Counted from the stretch's first letter, positions 35,596 to 44,764 are shown. The stretch is 64,000 nucleotides of DNA from Clostridiales bacterium (GCA_003150405.1 QAMM01000006.1:1-64000), one strand, 5' to 3'. Notes: generated from the sequence alone by a model not told the origin. Numbers and translations: made by a program.

Positions 35596-35641
35596 GACAG
35601 GCGGCGCCATGCGGCGCCGCCCTCTCGTTCAGGAGGTTTTC

Positions 35642-37690
35642 ATGTCAGGTTTTTTACCGCTCACCAAACAGGAGATGGCAGAGCGTGGAATCGACCAGTT
35701 CGATTTTATCTGTGTCACCGGCGACGCTTATGTCGACCATCCCAGCTTTGGTATCGCCATTATTTCCCGTGTGCTGGAGGCGCAGGGATATTCGGTTGGC
35801 ATCATCGCGCAGCCGCATTACCATACCCTGCACGATTTTGAGGAATTCGGCCCGCCGAAATACGGCTTTTTCGTCACCTCCGGCAACATTGATTCAATGG
35901 TCGCCCACTATACCTCGGCCAAAAAGCTCCGCTCGGATGACGCTTATTCCCCCGGCGGCAAGGCGGGCAAACGCCCGGACCGCGCCGTCATTGTCTACTG
36001 CAAACAAATTCGCAAAGCCTATGGGGACATTCCCATTGTCATTGGGGGATTAGAGGCTTCCCTCCGCCGGTTTGCACATTATGATTATTGGGACGACACT
36101 GTGCGTCCCTCTGTTTTGGTCGATTCCGGCGCCGATTTGTTAAGCTACGGCATGGGGGAACGTCAGACTGTTCTGATTGCCGAGCGTCTGGCGCAGGGAG
36201 TACCGCCCGCGAAAATTACCGATATTCCTGGTACCTGCTACCTCACTGAGCCCAAAAATACCCCGCTCGGTGCAAGAGAATGTCCCAATTTTGAACAGGT
36301 AAGCACCCGTAAAGAGGCGTATGCCAAAGCCTGCAAAATCCAAATTACCGAGCAGGATGAGGTTTACGGCAAAACTGTCATCCAGCGCCATGGGGACAAA
36401 ATGCTGGTGCAAAATCCACCCATGCGCGCTTTGACTCAACCGGAAATGGACGCTGTTTATGCACTGCCTTATATGCGGATGTATCACCCGAGCTATGAAA
36501 AATACGGCGGCGTTCCGGGAATTGAGGAGGTGGAATTTTCCATCACCCACAACCGCGGGTGCTTCGGCCACTGCAATTTCTGCTCCATCGCACTGCACCA
36601 GGGACGCAAGATTACGTGCCGCAGCAAGGAGTCGGTGCTTGCAGAAGCGCGCGCCTTCACGCAAAACCCTCGTTTTAAGGGTTATATTCACGATGTTGGC
36701 GGCCCTACGGCCAATTTTCGCCAGCCCTCCTGCTCCCAACAGAAGGAACACGGCCTCTGTCGGGAACGAAAATGTTTGGCGCCGCAGCCGTGCGGCCAGC
36801 TTATTGCTGACCACAGCGAGTACCTGGAACTCCTGCGGGAGCTGCGCGCCATTCCGGGTGTTAAACGCGTATTTATCCGCTCCGGTATCCGCTACGATTA
36901 TTTGCTTCAGGACCCGGATCCTTCCTTTATGCGAGAGCTTGTCACCCACCACGTCAGCGGGCAGCTCAAGGTCGCGCCGGAGCACTGTTCCGCCCGCGTA
37001 CTCGACGCCATGGGAAAACCGCATATTGAAGCCTATCGTGAATTTGCAAAGCGCTTTTATGCCATGACCAAGGAAGTGGGGAAGGAGCAGTACCTTGTCC
37101 CGTACCTCATGTCCTCCCATCCGGGAAGTCGTCTGGAGGACGCCGTCGAACTCGCCCTTTTCCTCAAAGAACAGGGCATCCGCCCAGAGCAGGTGCAGGA
37201 TTTTTATCCCACCCCCGGCACCCTCTCCACCTGTATGTTTTACACCGGCCTCAATCCTATGACAATGGAGGAGGTTTATGTCCCGAGAACCCCGGAGGAA
37301 AAGGCGATGCAGCGCGCGCTGCTCCAGTATTTCCGCCCCTCCAACCGCCAGCTTGTGATCAAGGCTCTGCGGATGGCTAAACGCACGGATTTAATTGGCA
37401 CTGGAAAGAACTGCCTTGTCCGGGATGAGCCCCAGTTCTCCGATAAGGCGCGCCAGACCGTCGTCAAAGGCCGCACCCTTACCCGCCAGGCGGGAAAAAA
37501 AGCGGTGGACGCCCTGCGCAGCAAATCGGAGAACGAGCGTGGCACCCGGAAAAAGCCGCACAATAAAACTAAGCCAAAATCTGGTCAAACGGCGAAGCTG
37601 CCAAAAACCAAATCAGCGGCAAAATCAAAACGCGCCGCTCAGAAAACGGCGCTGAAAGGAAACGGATATGGCAAAAAGAAGAAATCGTAA
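35642..37690 (+). CDS. YgiQ-family radical SAM protein
   Basis: A 682-residue protein of the YgiQ family. An N-terminal B12-binding-like region (about 1-270; FICVTGDAYVDHPSFG) precedes a radical SAM core whose cluster motif is NRGCFGHCNFCSIAL (CxxxCxxC). A further Cys group, PSCSQQKEHGLCRERKCLAPQ, could bind a second cluster. A Lys/Arg-rich tail (about 620-682) looks disordered and may bind nucleic acid. CAGGAGG lies seven bases before ATG 35642. The reaction catalysed is not established. The gene overlaps the next one by 23 bases. Confidence 0.9.
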   Translation: MSGFLPLTKQEMAERGIDQFDFICVTGDAYVDHPSFGIAIISRVLEAQGYSVGIIAQPHYHTLHDFEEFGPPKYGFFVTSGNIDSMVAHYTSAKKLRSDDAYSPGGKAGKRPDRAVIVYCKQIRKAYGDIPIVIGGLEASLRRFAHYDYWDDTVRPSVLVDSGADLLSYGMGERQTVLIAERLAQGVPPAKITDIPGTCYLTEPKNTPLGARECPNFEQVSTRKEAYAKACKIQITEQDEVYGKTVIQRHGDKMLVQNPPMRALTQPEMDAVYALPYMRMYHPSYEKYGGVPGIEEVEFSITHNRGCFGHCNFCSIALHQGRKITCRSKESVLAEARAFTQNPRFKGYIHDVGGPTANFRQPSCSQQKEHGLCRERKCLAPQPCGQLIADHSEYLELLRELRAIPGVKRVFIRSGIRYDYLLQDPDPSFMRELVTHHVSGQLKVAPEHCSARVLDAMGKPHIEAYREFAKRFYAMTKEVGKEQYLVPYLMSSHPGSRLEDAVELALFLKEQGIRPEQVQDFYPTPGTLSTCMFYTGLNPMTMEEVYVPRTPEEKAMQRALLQYFRPSNRQLVIKALRMAKRTDLIGTGKNCLVRDEPQFSDKARQTVVKGRTLTRQAGKKAVDALRSKSENERGTRKKPHNKTKPKSGQTAKLPKTKSAAKSKRAAQKTALKGNGYGKKKKS

Positions 37691-38609
37691 AGGAAAGGTC
37701 GGCGCGGGAATTCTCTCTTTTGCTGTTGTCCTTGTTGCGTTGGCCTACGGCTTTCTCTCCGGCACCCTTTCGCTGGACAGTCTTACCGGCGGTAAATCGG
37801 AAAGCACCCAGATGGTCAGCGGCGCCGTCAACCCGGATGCTGATGTCTCGATCCACTTTATCGACGTTGGTCAGGCAGATTCCATCTACATCAAAGCCTA
37901 TGATACCAATATTTTAATTGACGCCGGGGAGAAGGAGTCGCCTCAGACCGATGTGGGTGACTACCTGCGCGCCCTCGGTGTAACCAAACTCGATTATGTA
38001 ATCGGTACCCATCCGCACGCGGATCACATCGGCGGGATGCAGGCCATTGTTGAAGATTTTGAAATTGGCACGGTCATCCTGCCGCGTATCCCGGATGCAA
38101 TCATCCCTACCACCCGCACCTATGAAAATCTGCTGCAAGCCATTTCGGACAAAGGACTGAGCATTACAGCGGCACAGGACTGCACCGAGATTGCTCTTTC
38201 CGGCGATGCAAAGCTCACCTTCCTCGGTCCGCTCAAGGATTATGAGGAACTCAACAGCATGTCCGTCTGTGTTAAATTTTCGGCAAAAGGTTATTCCGCC
38301 CTTTTCTGCGGTGATGCCGAGAGTGACGCAGAAAAGGATATGCTTGCTTCCGGTGCGGATTTGAGCTGCAACATCTTAAAACTCAGCCATCACGGCAGCA
38401 GTACCTCCAACACCAAAAAGTTCCTCGACGCCGTTTCACCGGACTGTTTTGTAATATGCGTCGGTAAGGATAATTCCTACGGCCATCCCACCGCAAGTGT
38501 GCTCAAACGAATTGCGGAGTATGACGTCCCGGTTTACCGCACCGATGTCAATGGAACCGTTGTCTTTGAATTTGAGGATGACGCCATCCGCAGTATTACC
38601 GAGAGGTGA
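37668..38609 (+). CDS. ComEC/Rec2-type MBL-fold protein, membrane-anchored
   Basis: A 313-residue protein resembling the stand-alone C-terminal beta-lactamase domain of ComEC. A basic start and one hydrophobic helix (about 13-32) anchor or export it. The MBL motifs are IHFIDVGQADSIYI, ILIDAGEKES, GTHPHADHIGGM (HxHxDH), LFCGDAESDAE and ILKLSHHGSSTSN. ComEC proteins of this class act as secreted nucleases or phosphodiesterases; a role in DNA handling is inferred. It overlaps the upstream radical SAM gene and is followed at once by a DUF3006 gene, a pairing that is widespread. Confidence 0.9.
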   Translation: MAKRRNRKGKVGAGILSFAVVLVALAYGFLSGTLSLDSLTGGKSESTQMVSGAVNPDADVSIHFIDVGQADSIYIKAYDTNILIDAGEKESPQTDVGDYLRALGVTKLDYVIGTHPHADHIGGMQAIVEDFEIGTVILPRIPDAIIPTTRTYENLLQAISDKGLSITAAQDCTEIALSGDAKLTFLGPLKDYEELNSMSVCVKFSAKGYSALFCGDAESDAEKDMLASGADLSCNILKLSHHGSSTSNTKKFLDAVSPDCFVICVGKDNSYGHPTASVLKRIAEYDVPVYRTDVNGTVVFEFEDDAIRSITER

Positions 38610-38611
38610 GT

Positions 38612-38824
38612 ATGATGTTGATTGTCGATCGCATTGAAAACGGGCAGGCTGTCTGTGAAGCCGGGGACGGTTCGTTCCAGAATATTCCGCTCAACCGATG
38701 TGCCGGAACCGTCCGCGAAGGGGATGTTCTGCGCGAATCCGGCGGCGGCTACGAGGTTGACCGTGAGGAGACTGCAAAACGGCGGGAAAAAATCCGCCGC
38801 ATGTCCAAGGATTTGTTCCGGTAA
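38612..38824 (+). CDS. DUF3006 protein, 70 aa
   Basis: A small protein with the DUF3006 pattern: LIVDRIENGQAVCEAGDG, then a short beta segment and a basic helical tail (RREKIRRMSKDLFR). Two adjacent ATGs (38612, 38615) follow GAGAGGTGA; the second is better spaced. The gene begins right after the ComEC-type gene, its usual neighbour, so a joint function is likely though unknown. Confidence 0.8.
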   Translation: MMLIVDRIENGQAVCEAGDGSFQNIPLNRCAGTVREGDVLRESGGGYEVDREETAKRREKIRRMSKDLFR

Positions 38825-38888
38825 GAAAAGCCTTTAAGCCCCGTTGTTTCGACCGCTTGGCGGCTCGGATGACCGTGCCAGGCAAATC

Positions 38889-38933
38889 AAACAACAAGAG
38901 GAGACGGAATTTTTCCATCTCCTCTTGTTGTTT
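38889..38933. terminator. Terminator between convergent DUF3006 and ymxH genes
   Basis: 16-bp perfect stem (38889-38904 with 38918-38933; AACAACAAGAGGAGA core) and a 13-base loop. Weak T-runs on both sides. Confidence 0.7.
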
Positions 38934-38945
38934 GCACCGAAAGAG

Positions 38946-39245
38946 TCATCCTCCAAACAGCCCGTTAAAAAATCCCCGCTTTTTCTTTTTGCGCTGAGGC
39001 GGCACCCCGCCCTTAAAGGAAACAAGGATGGTGTCCTCGCCCACCAGCTTGATGTCCTCCCAGCGGATAATGACGTCCTCGCACCGCCCAAGCAGACCGA
39101 ACAGCCGGTATTTCCCATAGACGATGATGGAGACGACACAGGCGTTGTCGACGTTGATTTCCACGTCGTCCACACAGCCCAGTCGGCAGCCGTCGCTGAT
39201 GTTGACTACTTCCTTGTCACAAAGCGTGCTGGCTCTGCATACCAT
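38946..39245 (-). CDS. YlmC/YmxH family sporulation protein
   Basis: A 99-residue PRC-barrel protein. Family features: LCDKEVVNISDGCRLGCVDDVEI at the start (split: KEVVNISDG, RLGCVDDVEI) and FGLLGRCEDVIIRWEDIKLVGEDTILV. The basic tail (RKKKKRGFFNGLF) is lineage-specific. AGGTGAT precedes ATG 39245. It follows sigE by 13 bases; in Bacillus ylmC follows sigE-sigG, so the gene order is partly kept. Believed to be involved in sporulation, mechanism unclear. Confidence 0.85.
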   Translation of the reverse strand: MVCRASTLCDKEVVNISDGCRLGCVDDVEINVDNACVVSIIVYGKYRLFGLLGRCEDVIIRWEDIKLVGEDTILVSFKGGVPPQRKKKKRGFFNGLFGG

Positions 39246-39258
39246 GCAATCACCTCAA

Positions 39259-39981
39259 TCACGAATGGCTGATGCGGTTGAAATCCACCTTTAAACGTTC
39301 AATAATTTTCTTTTCCAGCCGCGAAATATAGGACTGTGAAATCCCAATAATGTCCGCAACCTCCTTTTGGGTCAGCTCGGTTCCCCCGGTAAGTCCAAAG
39401 CGCATCTGCATAATGGATTTTTCGCGGGGCGGCAGGTTTTCCACGCATTGCTTGAGCAGCTCGCGCTCCGCCTCCATCTCAATGTTTTTGTTCACGCTGT
39501 CGCTTTCGGTGCCGAGGATGTCGGAGAGCAGCAATTCGTTGCCGTCCCAGTCAATGTTGAGCGGTTCATCAATGGAAACCTCGTTGCGGAGCTGGGAGTT
39601 TTTGCGCAGGCACATCAAAATTTCATTTTCAATGCACCGGGAGGCGTAGGTCGCCAGCTTGATGTTCTTCTCCGGACAAAAGGTATTGACCGCCTTGATG
39701 AGACCAATCGTGCCAATGGAGACCAAATCCTCAATCCCAATCCCGGTCGATTCAAATTTTTTCGCAATGTAAACCACCAGCCGCAGATTGTGCACAATCA
39801 GCATTTCACGCGCCCGGTCGCCGTTGGTGGCAAGCTGGCTGAACACCTCTTTTTCCTGTTCCTTGGTCAGCGGAGGCGGCAGCGTCTCCGGGCCGTTTAT
39901 GTACTGGGTATAGGTCTTTAATTCTGTGCGGTCAATAAGCCGCAGCAAAGCAAGTTTTATGCGTTGAATCAAGCGTTTCAT
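39259..39981 (-). CDS. sigE: RNA polymerase sigma-E factor, mother-cell specific (pro-protein)
   Basis: A 240-residue sigma-70 family factor. The pro-sequence (about 1-30) ends in the processing region [18 protein letters not shown], matching the SpoIIGA-cleaved site of Bacillus pro-sigma-E. Region 2 has [37 protein letters not shown] and [19 protein letters not shown]; region 4 has [18 protein letters not shown] and [20 protein letters not shown]. It drives early mother-cell genes after asymmetric division. The start codon lies 12 bases after the spoIIGA stop in the same operon. Confidence 0.96.
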   Translation of the reverse strand: MKRLIQRIKLALLRLIDRTELKTYTQYINGPETLPPPLTKEQEKEVFSQLATNGDRAREMLIVHNLRLVVYIAKKFESTGIGIEDLVSIGTIGLIKAVNTFCPEKNIKLATYASRCIENEILMCLRKNSQLRNEVSIDEPLNIDWDGNELLLSDILGTESDSVNKNIEMEAERELLKQCVENLPPREKSIMQMRFGLTGGTELTQKEVADIIGISQSYISRLEKKIIERLKVDFNRISHS

Positions 39982-39993
39982 GTTGGTTGGCTC

Positions 39994-40869
39994 CTATGTT
40001 TGGTTTGTCAGGTTTGCATTGTAAAGCGCGGCGTATTCGCCGCTTGAAAGGGCGCCGCTGCTGACGCCAATAAAAACGCGGTATTCCTGTGCGGCCTTGC
40101 CCCCCGCAACCTGGAAACGGTCGGGGGAGAAGCAGCGCATCACGCCGTCGCTGCCCACTACATGGTACGGTATCACCCGGATTCGCCTCGCCCACTCTTC
40201 ACTGAGCGGCGGCAGTTCTCCGGTTCCGGAAAAATACGGCTGTAAAAGTTCCGGCAGAAGCGTTTTTACCGCCCCATATTCACATATAATGACAGGGGTT
40301 CCGGTAAATGGATCGGTCAGCCGGTTTCCGGAATCGTCAAAGGCATTGAGCAGAACCTCTTTTCCGTTTAAAGTGATGCTAACCGTCCGTATGGCGTTCT
40401 TGGGCACCCGTCGGTCCAGTATCCACCCGATGAACCGCACCGCCAGATAAGCCGCTACGGTGGAAACCGCCAGTGTGAGCGCCGAGATGTTGAAATAAAC
40501 CACACCATTGCGGTAATACATATCCACCGGCGCCACAAAAAACCACAGCGCCATCATCACCCCGGCAAAAATAAAATTCACCGCAATAAACAGCGCCGCC
40601 GTTTTGATGAACACCCCTTTTCCGTGCCATGGAAAAGCGACGAGCACCAGCATAATTCCAAGTGCAACCTTCAGCAGCGCCGGGATAAACCACGGAAGCT
40701 GTTCCAAAAAGATCATCAGGGAACTTGCCCCGCCTAAAAGCGCGCCCAGCACCATCCGCCACCGCTTCGGCTTCTGGTGGAGCAGCAGCGCGGTGGAAAG
40801 CAGCAAAAAGTAGGTCACAAACAGGTTGACGGCAATCAGTACATCCAAATAGATTACGTTTGCAATAAT
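39994..40869 (-). CDS. spoIIGA: Sigma-E processing peptidase SpoIIGA, probable ATT start
   Basis: A membrane aspartic protease that activates pro-sigma-E. Five N-terminal helices (about 1-140) precede a soluble domain with the catalytic NAFDDSGNRLTDPFTGTPVI (Asp in DSGN, about 178) and IRVIPYHVVGSDGVMRCFSPD. No ATG, GTG or TTG is placed near the ribosome site GGAGG (40879-40875, minus strand); five bases after it is ATT at 40869 (with another ATT at 40866), giving IIANVIYLDVLIAVNLF, the normal SpoIIGA beginning. The longer frame to 40998 starts upstream of the promoter and is excluded; an in-frame TTG ten codons upstream lacks a ribosome site. So a non-standard ATT start is the best reading; 291 residues, close to the Bacillus protein. 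Confidence 0.88.
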   Translation of the reverse strand: MIANVIYLDVLIAVNLFVTYFLLLSTALLLHQKPKRWRMVLGALLGGASSLMIFLEQLPWFIPALLKVALGIMLVLVAFPWHGKGVFIKTAALFIAVNFIFAGVMMALWFFVAPVDMYYRNGVVYFNISALTLAVSTVAAYLAVRFIGWILDRRVPKNAIRTVSITLNGKEVLLNAFDDSGNRLTDPFTGTPVIICEYGAVKTLLPELLQPYFSGTGELPPLSEEWARRIRVIPYHVVGSDGVMRCFSPDRFQVAGGKAAQEYRVFIGVSSGALSSGEYAALYNANLTNQT

Positions 40870-40920
40870 GGCCGCCTCCTTTTTTCGTCGTGACGCCTCC
40901 AAGAAAGAGGCTGCTTTTTT

Positions 40921-40955
40921 ATTATAGGTTCGGGACAAACCTGGAAGGTGTCGAA
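40921..40955 (-). promoter_or_regulatory. spoIIG-type promoter with Spo0A box
   Basis: Minus strand: a perfect 0A box (TGTCGAA on the plus strand at 40949-40955) overlaps the -35-like TCGACA (40954-40949); the -10 TATAAT is at 40926-40921. The spacer is 22 bases, the same unusual value as in the Bacillus subtilis spoIIG promoter, which needs phosphorylated Spo0A to work with sigma-A. Transcription would start near 40914, 45 bases before the start codon. Confidence 0.85.
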
Positions 40956-40959
40956 GCGT

Positions 40960-41157
40960 GTAAAAATTTTTGTCTGTTTGCGGGGGCTTTTGTCCCATCC
41001 TTTCCGTCGTAGGAAACGAAAAGCGGTGCCAAATGCCTGACAGTTCTCGTTCCTTACCGTAAAAAAGACCTGTTGCTTTCGTTTTGTTCCCTTTTTACCA
41101 GCCGGTACCTATACAAAACAAAGGAGAAGAGGGGCTCCCGAAAGAAATGCACAATAA
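40960..41157. other. Gap upstream of spoIIGA
   Basis: About 200 bases between the spoIIG promoter and the glycosidase terminator. No gene is seen; it may carry additional Spo0A sites. Confidence 0.4.
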
Positions 41158-41193
41158 AGTCCCCATCTATTTCCTGGGAAATAGATGGGGACT
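41158..41193. terminator. 17-bp inverted repeat after the GH63-like gene
   Basis: Perfect arms 41158-41174 and 41177-41193 (AGTCCCCATCTATTTCC and complement). The T-run on the minus strand is weak (TTATTG), but the position just past the stop codon indicates a terminator. Confidence 0.65.
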
Positions 41194-41218
41194 GCCGTTG
41201 TCATGTCAATTCGGCGTA

Positions 41219-43033
41219 TTATTGATAGTATCCGTTTTCATACAGCGCAATGAAAGAAAGCAAACCACCCCAGTGATAGAACTTGTCACTGCGCGGGGAG
41301 TTGCAGCCTTCGCCGGTGTCGCCGTCGTAATTCTCGTGTACATGCCCCTTTTCGAGCCATTCCTTCAAAATCAGCTTTTCGGATTTCTCTGCAAGATCCT
41401 TTCGCGCATCCGGACAGTCGTAGCTGCAGATTGCCATATACGCAAGAAAATTCATCGGCGCCCAAATGCGTCCGCGCCAGTAGGTTTGCTCTGGATAAGC
41501 CGGGTCGTTGCGCGCAATCGAGGGCATAATGTATTCGCCCCAGAATTCCTTTTCGTTGTAGAAATGTTCGTCGATGATGCGCCTTGCCCGTTTCTGTCCC
41601 ACTTTTTTGCTGAACAGCGCGTGGAAGTGGAACGGTGAGAGGCGGTATTCAAATTCTCCAGTGTCCTCCCGGCGGTTTAAGTACATGCCGAAGTCCTCGT
41701 CCCAGAGGGATTCCATCCGCTCCTCCATTGTTTCGGCGCGCATTTTGAGCTCCGCCGCTTTTTCGGTATGCCCAAGGATTTCCGCAATCTCTGCCAGGCA
41801 ATAGCAGTCTTTGATGTACATCCCAACCAGGCCGACGTCCTCAAGCACAATGATATTGCGCTCCTCGTCAAACGGGATATCGTCGTACATCGGGGAATTG
41901 TCCAGTCCGGATTCATACGCCGCGCCAAGGCGCTCATGCACCCCGAATTTTTCCAAATCGTGCCCGGTCACCATGTCGTACGGGTCGCTACCCCATGCGA
42001 GCAGGCCGTTTTTGGTGGAACGGTGGTCAATAAACCACTGGTTCCAGGTGATAAGGTCGTCGTACAGCTCCTCCAAAAACCACTTGTCTCCATACTTCTT
42101 GTACATCATCAGGGCCACCATCGAACCCACCGGCGGCTGGGAACGGTCAAAGCTCTTAAAATTGTTTTGACAGGCATAATTTGGCACAAAGCCCGCGTCG
42201 GTGATGGTACGGGTAATGGCAATCGCATTGCAGTAGGCGAGTTCCTTGTTGTCAATGGACTGCATCAGCGCGGCAAAATAGGTATCCCAGCAGAACAGCA
42301 CGTAGCCGCCCCACTGGTTGTTCCAGATGCGGCTGACCGTCGTGATAGGGGAGTCCTCCTGCGGGTTGTAAATGGTGTCCCATGCCTGGCAGGTCTGCAT
42401 GGCGTTGTATGCCTCGGCGAGCTTGCCGTATTTGTCCTTGTTCGCCGCCCATTTCTCCTGCTGCCGCTTGATAACAGCCTCGATCTCCTCCACCGTCCGC
42501 GGCCGCCCGGTGCTGATGCCGACAGCGCCGCTCAGGTCGGCTGAGAGAAACGGAGTGGTGCAGCGCACAAACAGTTCGCCGTTATGCGGGGCTGTCATAT
42601 ACACCGGAATTTGTTTGTTTCTGCCTTTGAGGAGAAGTATTTCCTCCTCTTTTTCTACGGTCCCGCCTTTGTTCCAAAGACTGATGCCGTTGATGATGAG
42701 GGATGAGCATTTCATGGGTTGCTTTAATGGGGTTACCAGCAGAACCAGGTCGTCCCCGTCCAGCGCGGTTTTGACGTTGATGCTGTTTTCCAGCCAGTCC
42801 AGCTTGACCTCGGTAAACGAGTTGTCATAGGCGTGTGCGTAAGGGGTGACAATGCCCTCCTCCTCGGTCTGCCCAATCAAGGCAGTGTCCAGTAGCTTAG
42901 CACGTTTGTAGTCCTTTAAGCCCAGCGCCAGTCCAACGCCCTCCGGCATCATCACGTGAGAAAGCACACTCGCGTTGTTCCAGGTCTGCCAGCCGTTCAT
43001 ATACTGGTGTTTGAGTGCTTCGTAGCTTGTCAT
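41219..43033 (-). CDS. GH63-like (MGH1-type) glycoside hydrolase
   Basis: A 604-residue alpha-toroid glycosidase, probably cytoplasmic since no signal peptide is seen. An N-terminal beta domain (about 1-200) precedes the helical barrel with CWDTYFAALMQSI, NNFKSFDRSQPPVGSMV, HERLGAAYESGLDNSPMYDD (the family's acid Asp region) and YWRGRIWAPMNFLAYM near the end. The kin are GH63/YgjK-type alpha-glucosidases or mannosyl-glycerate hydrolases; the substrate is not clear. AGGAGG precedes ATG 43033. It is divergent from an AraC regulator 116 bases away, which likely controls it in response to its sugar. Confidence 0.85.
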   Translation of the reverse strand: MTSYEALKHQYMNGWQTWNNASVLSHVMMPEGVGLALGLKDYKRAKLLDTALIGQTEEEGIVTPYAHAYDNSFTEVKLDWLENSINVKTALDGDDLVLLVTPLKQPMKCSSLIINGISLWNKGGTVEKEEEILLLKGRNKQIPVYMTAPHNGELFVRCTTPFLSADLSGAVGISTGRPRTVEEIEAVIKRQQEKWAANKDKYGKLAEAYNAMQTCQAWDTIYNPQEDSPITTVSRIWNNQWGGYVLFCWDTYFAALMQSIDNKELAYCNAIAITRTITDAGFVPNYACQNNFKSFDRSQPPVGSMVALMMYKKYGDKWFLEELYDDLITWNQWFIDHRSTKNGLLAWGSDPYDMVTGHDLEKFGVHERLGAAYESGLDNSPMYDDIPFDEERNIIVLEDVGLVGMYIKDCYCLAEIAEILGHTEKAAELKMRAETMEERMESLWDEDFGMYLNRREDTGEFEYRLSPFHFHALFSKKVGQKRARRIIDEHFYNEKEFWGEYIMPSIARNDPAYPEQTYWRGRIWAPMNFLAYMAICSYDCPDARKDLAEKSEKLILKEWLEKGHVHENYDGDTGEGCNSPRSDKFYHWGGLLSFIALYENGYYQ

Positions 43034-43073
43034 TCCGAAATCCTCCTTTACAGAATAAAGTTCTAATGATATG

Positions 43074-43079
43074 ATTATA
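43074..43079 (-). promoter_or_regulatory. -10 box of the glycosidase gene
   Basis: TATAAT on the minus strand without a recognisable -35 at 16-18 bases, as expected for a promoter that depends on an activator such as the divergent AraC protein. Confidence 0.45.
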
Positions 43080-43149
43080 ATGTAATCTTACCGGGGATTC
43101 TCCCAATATTCCGTACAAAAATAGCCCAAATTCGTAAAGGTGATCCGTT

Positions 43150-44055
43150 TTGAGTCAGGTTTATATTTATGAGCAGTCACATAACAATTTTGGTTCGCCG
43201 CTTTCGGTTGTCCACATGGAGAGCGGCGAGTTCCAAAATTTTATTTACTGTAACTGGCACCGTGAAATAGAACTGGTCTATGTTGCCAAAGGCAGACTTC
43301 ATCTGGTGGTCGATGACCGCAAGCTCACCCTGAGCCAGGGAGATGTCGGCATTGTCAATATGGATGAGGTACACTACGGCGATCCGGACAGCACCGGCGG
43401 CGAGTGTGAGGTTTACATCTTTCTGCTCGGCATTGAACCGCTCATCCCGTCCGCAGAACTCAACCTGAAAAAATACCTAGTCTCCCTTTCCAAAGGAGAG
43501 GTTCGGCTTGTTCCGGCTCTCACACCCGCCATGCCCAATTACAACGAGGTTGTAAGCTGCCTCATTCGTATGAATAATGTGCTGGAAAAAAAGCGCCCCG
43601 CCTTTGAGCTTTATACGGCGGCACTGATGTATGAGCTTCTTTATCATTTTTTTGCAGAACCGGAACTGCTTGTTGCCGGCAGCGGCAGGGGCGAGACCCA
43701 AAGCCGTGAAAAAATCGAGCGTCTCAACGAGGTCATCCGTTATATCGAGCAGAACTATACCCGTAAAATTTACATTGCAGAACTTGCAGAACAGCTTTAT
43801 ATGGGAGTGGATAATTTCTACAAATTCTTTGTCTCAGTCACCGGAATTTCTCCGGCAAGCTACATCAACTCCTACCGGATGAAGCAGGCAGCCAATCTGC
43901 TTGTTACAACAGGAATGCCGGTGACTGACATTTGCTATAAAGTCGGGTTCAACAATGTCAGTTATTTTATCAAGATGTTCCAGAAATTTTATGGGTATAC
44001 CCCCAAAAAATACCGCAGCCTTTCTCAGGAGAAAGGCAAAATCAGAGTGGAGTGA
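43150..44055 (+). CDS. AraC-family transcriptional regulator
   Basis: A 301-residue regulator with an N-terminal cupin-like sensor (about 10-110; HREIELVYVAKGRLHLVVDD) and a C-terminal double helix-turn-helix (about 197-295; IRYIEQNYTRKIYIAELAEQ, then GVDNFYKFFVSVTGISPASY, and VTDICYKVGFNNVSYFIKMF with YTPKKYR). The start is TTG 43150, since AAAGGTGATC lies just upstream and no ATG is suitably placed. It is divergent from the GH63-like gene, its probable target, and is followed at once by an HD protein. Confidence 0.9.
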   Translation: MSQVYIYEQSHNNFGSPLSVVHMESGEFQNFIYCNWHREIELVYVAKGRLHLVVDDRKLTLSQGDVGIVNMDEVHYGDPDSTGGECEVYIFLLGIEPLIPSAELNLKKYLVSLSKGEVRLVPALTPAMPNYNEVVSCLIRMNNVLEKKRPAFELYTAALMYELLYHFFAEPELLVAGSGRGETQSREKIERLNEVIRYIEQNYTRKIYIAELAEQLYMGVDNFYKFFVSVTGISPASYINSYRMKQAANLLVTTGMPVTDICYKVGFNNVSYFIKMFQKFYGYTPKKYRSLSQEKGKIRVE

Positions 44056-44060
44056 TTGCT

Positions 44061-44558
44061 ATGCTGCCAACAAACGGTGCGGTCATCGCCGCAATGGCCG
44101 ACTATAACCGGGGAGACGCCCCGCGCATCAACCATGCACTTAAAGTGTACGCATACGCCAAATCCATCGGCGAGCAGGAGGGGCTGCTGGAAAAAGAACA
44201 GGCCATTTTGGAAACCGCCGCTATCCTGCATGACATCGGCATCCATGAAAGCGAACGAAAATACGGCTCGGCAGACGGGCGCTATCAGCAAATCGAGGGG
44301 CCGGATATTGCAGAAACGCTGCTTCACGGGCTCGGTTGTAAGGATAAAGACGCTATTGACCGGATTCGCTTCCTCATCGCTCACCACCACACCTATACCG
44401 ACGTGGACGGTTTGGACTACCGCATTCTCATTGAGGCGGATTTTCTCGTCAATCTCGATGAATCCCCCTCCATGCGGCGGTCGTCGGAAGAGATCCTGCG
44501 CAATCATTTTCAAACAGGCGCAGGCGTCCGTTTTTGGAAAGCGCTGTTCCAGTTGTAA
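44061..44558 (+). CDS. HD domain phosphohydrolase
   Basis: A 165-residue single HD domain: RINHALKVYAYAKSIGEQEG (first His), ILETAAILHDIGIHESE (HD pair) and, later, FLIAHHHTYTDVDG and LIEADFLVNLDE (final Asp). The metal site is complete, so a phosphohydrolase acting on nucleotides is expected; the substrate is unknown. ATG 44061 has GGAG eight bases upstream, within the end of the AraC gene, with only five bases between stop and start, so the two are co-transcribed. Confidence 0.85.
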   Translation: MLPTNGAVIAAMADYNRGDAPRINHALKVYAYAKSIGEQEGLLEKEQAILETAAILHDIGIHESERKYGSADGRYQQIEGPDIAETLLHGLGCKDKDAIDRIRFLIAHHHTYTDVDGLDYRILIEADFLVNLDESPSMRRSSEEILRNHFQTGAGVRFWKALFQL

Positions 44559-44764
44559 CCGAAGGGGTGGTGTTTACCGGCCGAAGTGCCAAAAACAGTG
44601 TGGAGACATCCGGCACTTTTACGGTGAAAACGACCGTTCAGCCTTGTTCTCAGGCGGTCAGGGGCTGGAGCAGCAAAACAGACCAGCTCCGGGTTGTTTT
44701 AAACGGCGCGGCACTGTGCTGCCTGACGCTTTCTGGCTCATTCTGAATCTGGCGCCGTCCAAAC

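Noticed and set aside
44534..44746. 70-residue frame between the HD gene and sigG
   Set aside because: It overlaps the end of the HD gene, has no ribosome site and low-complexity composition.
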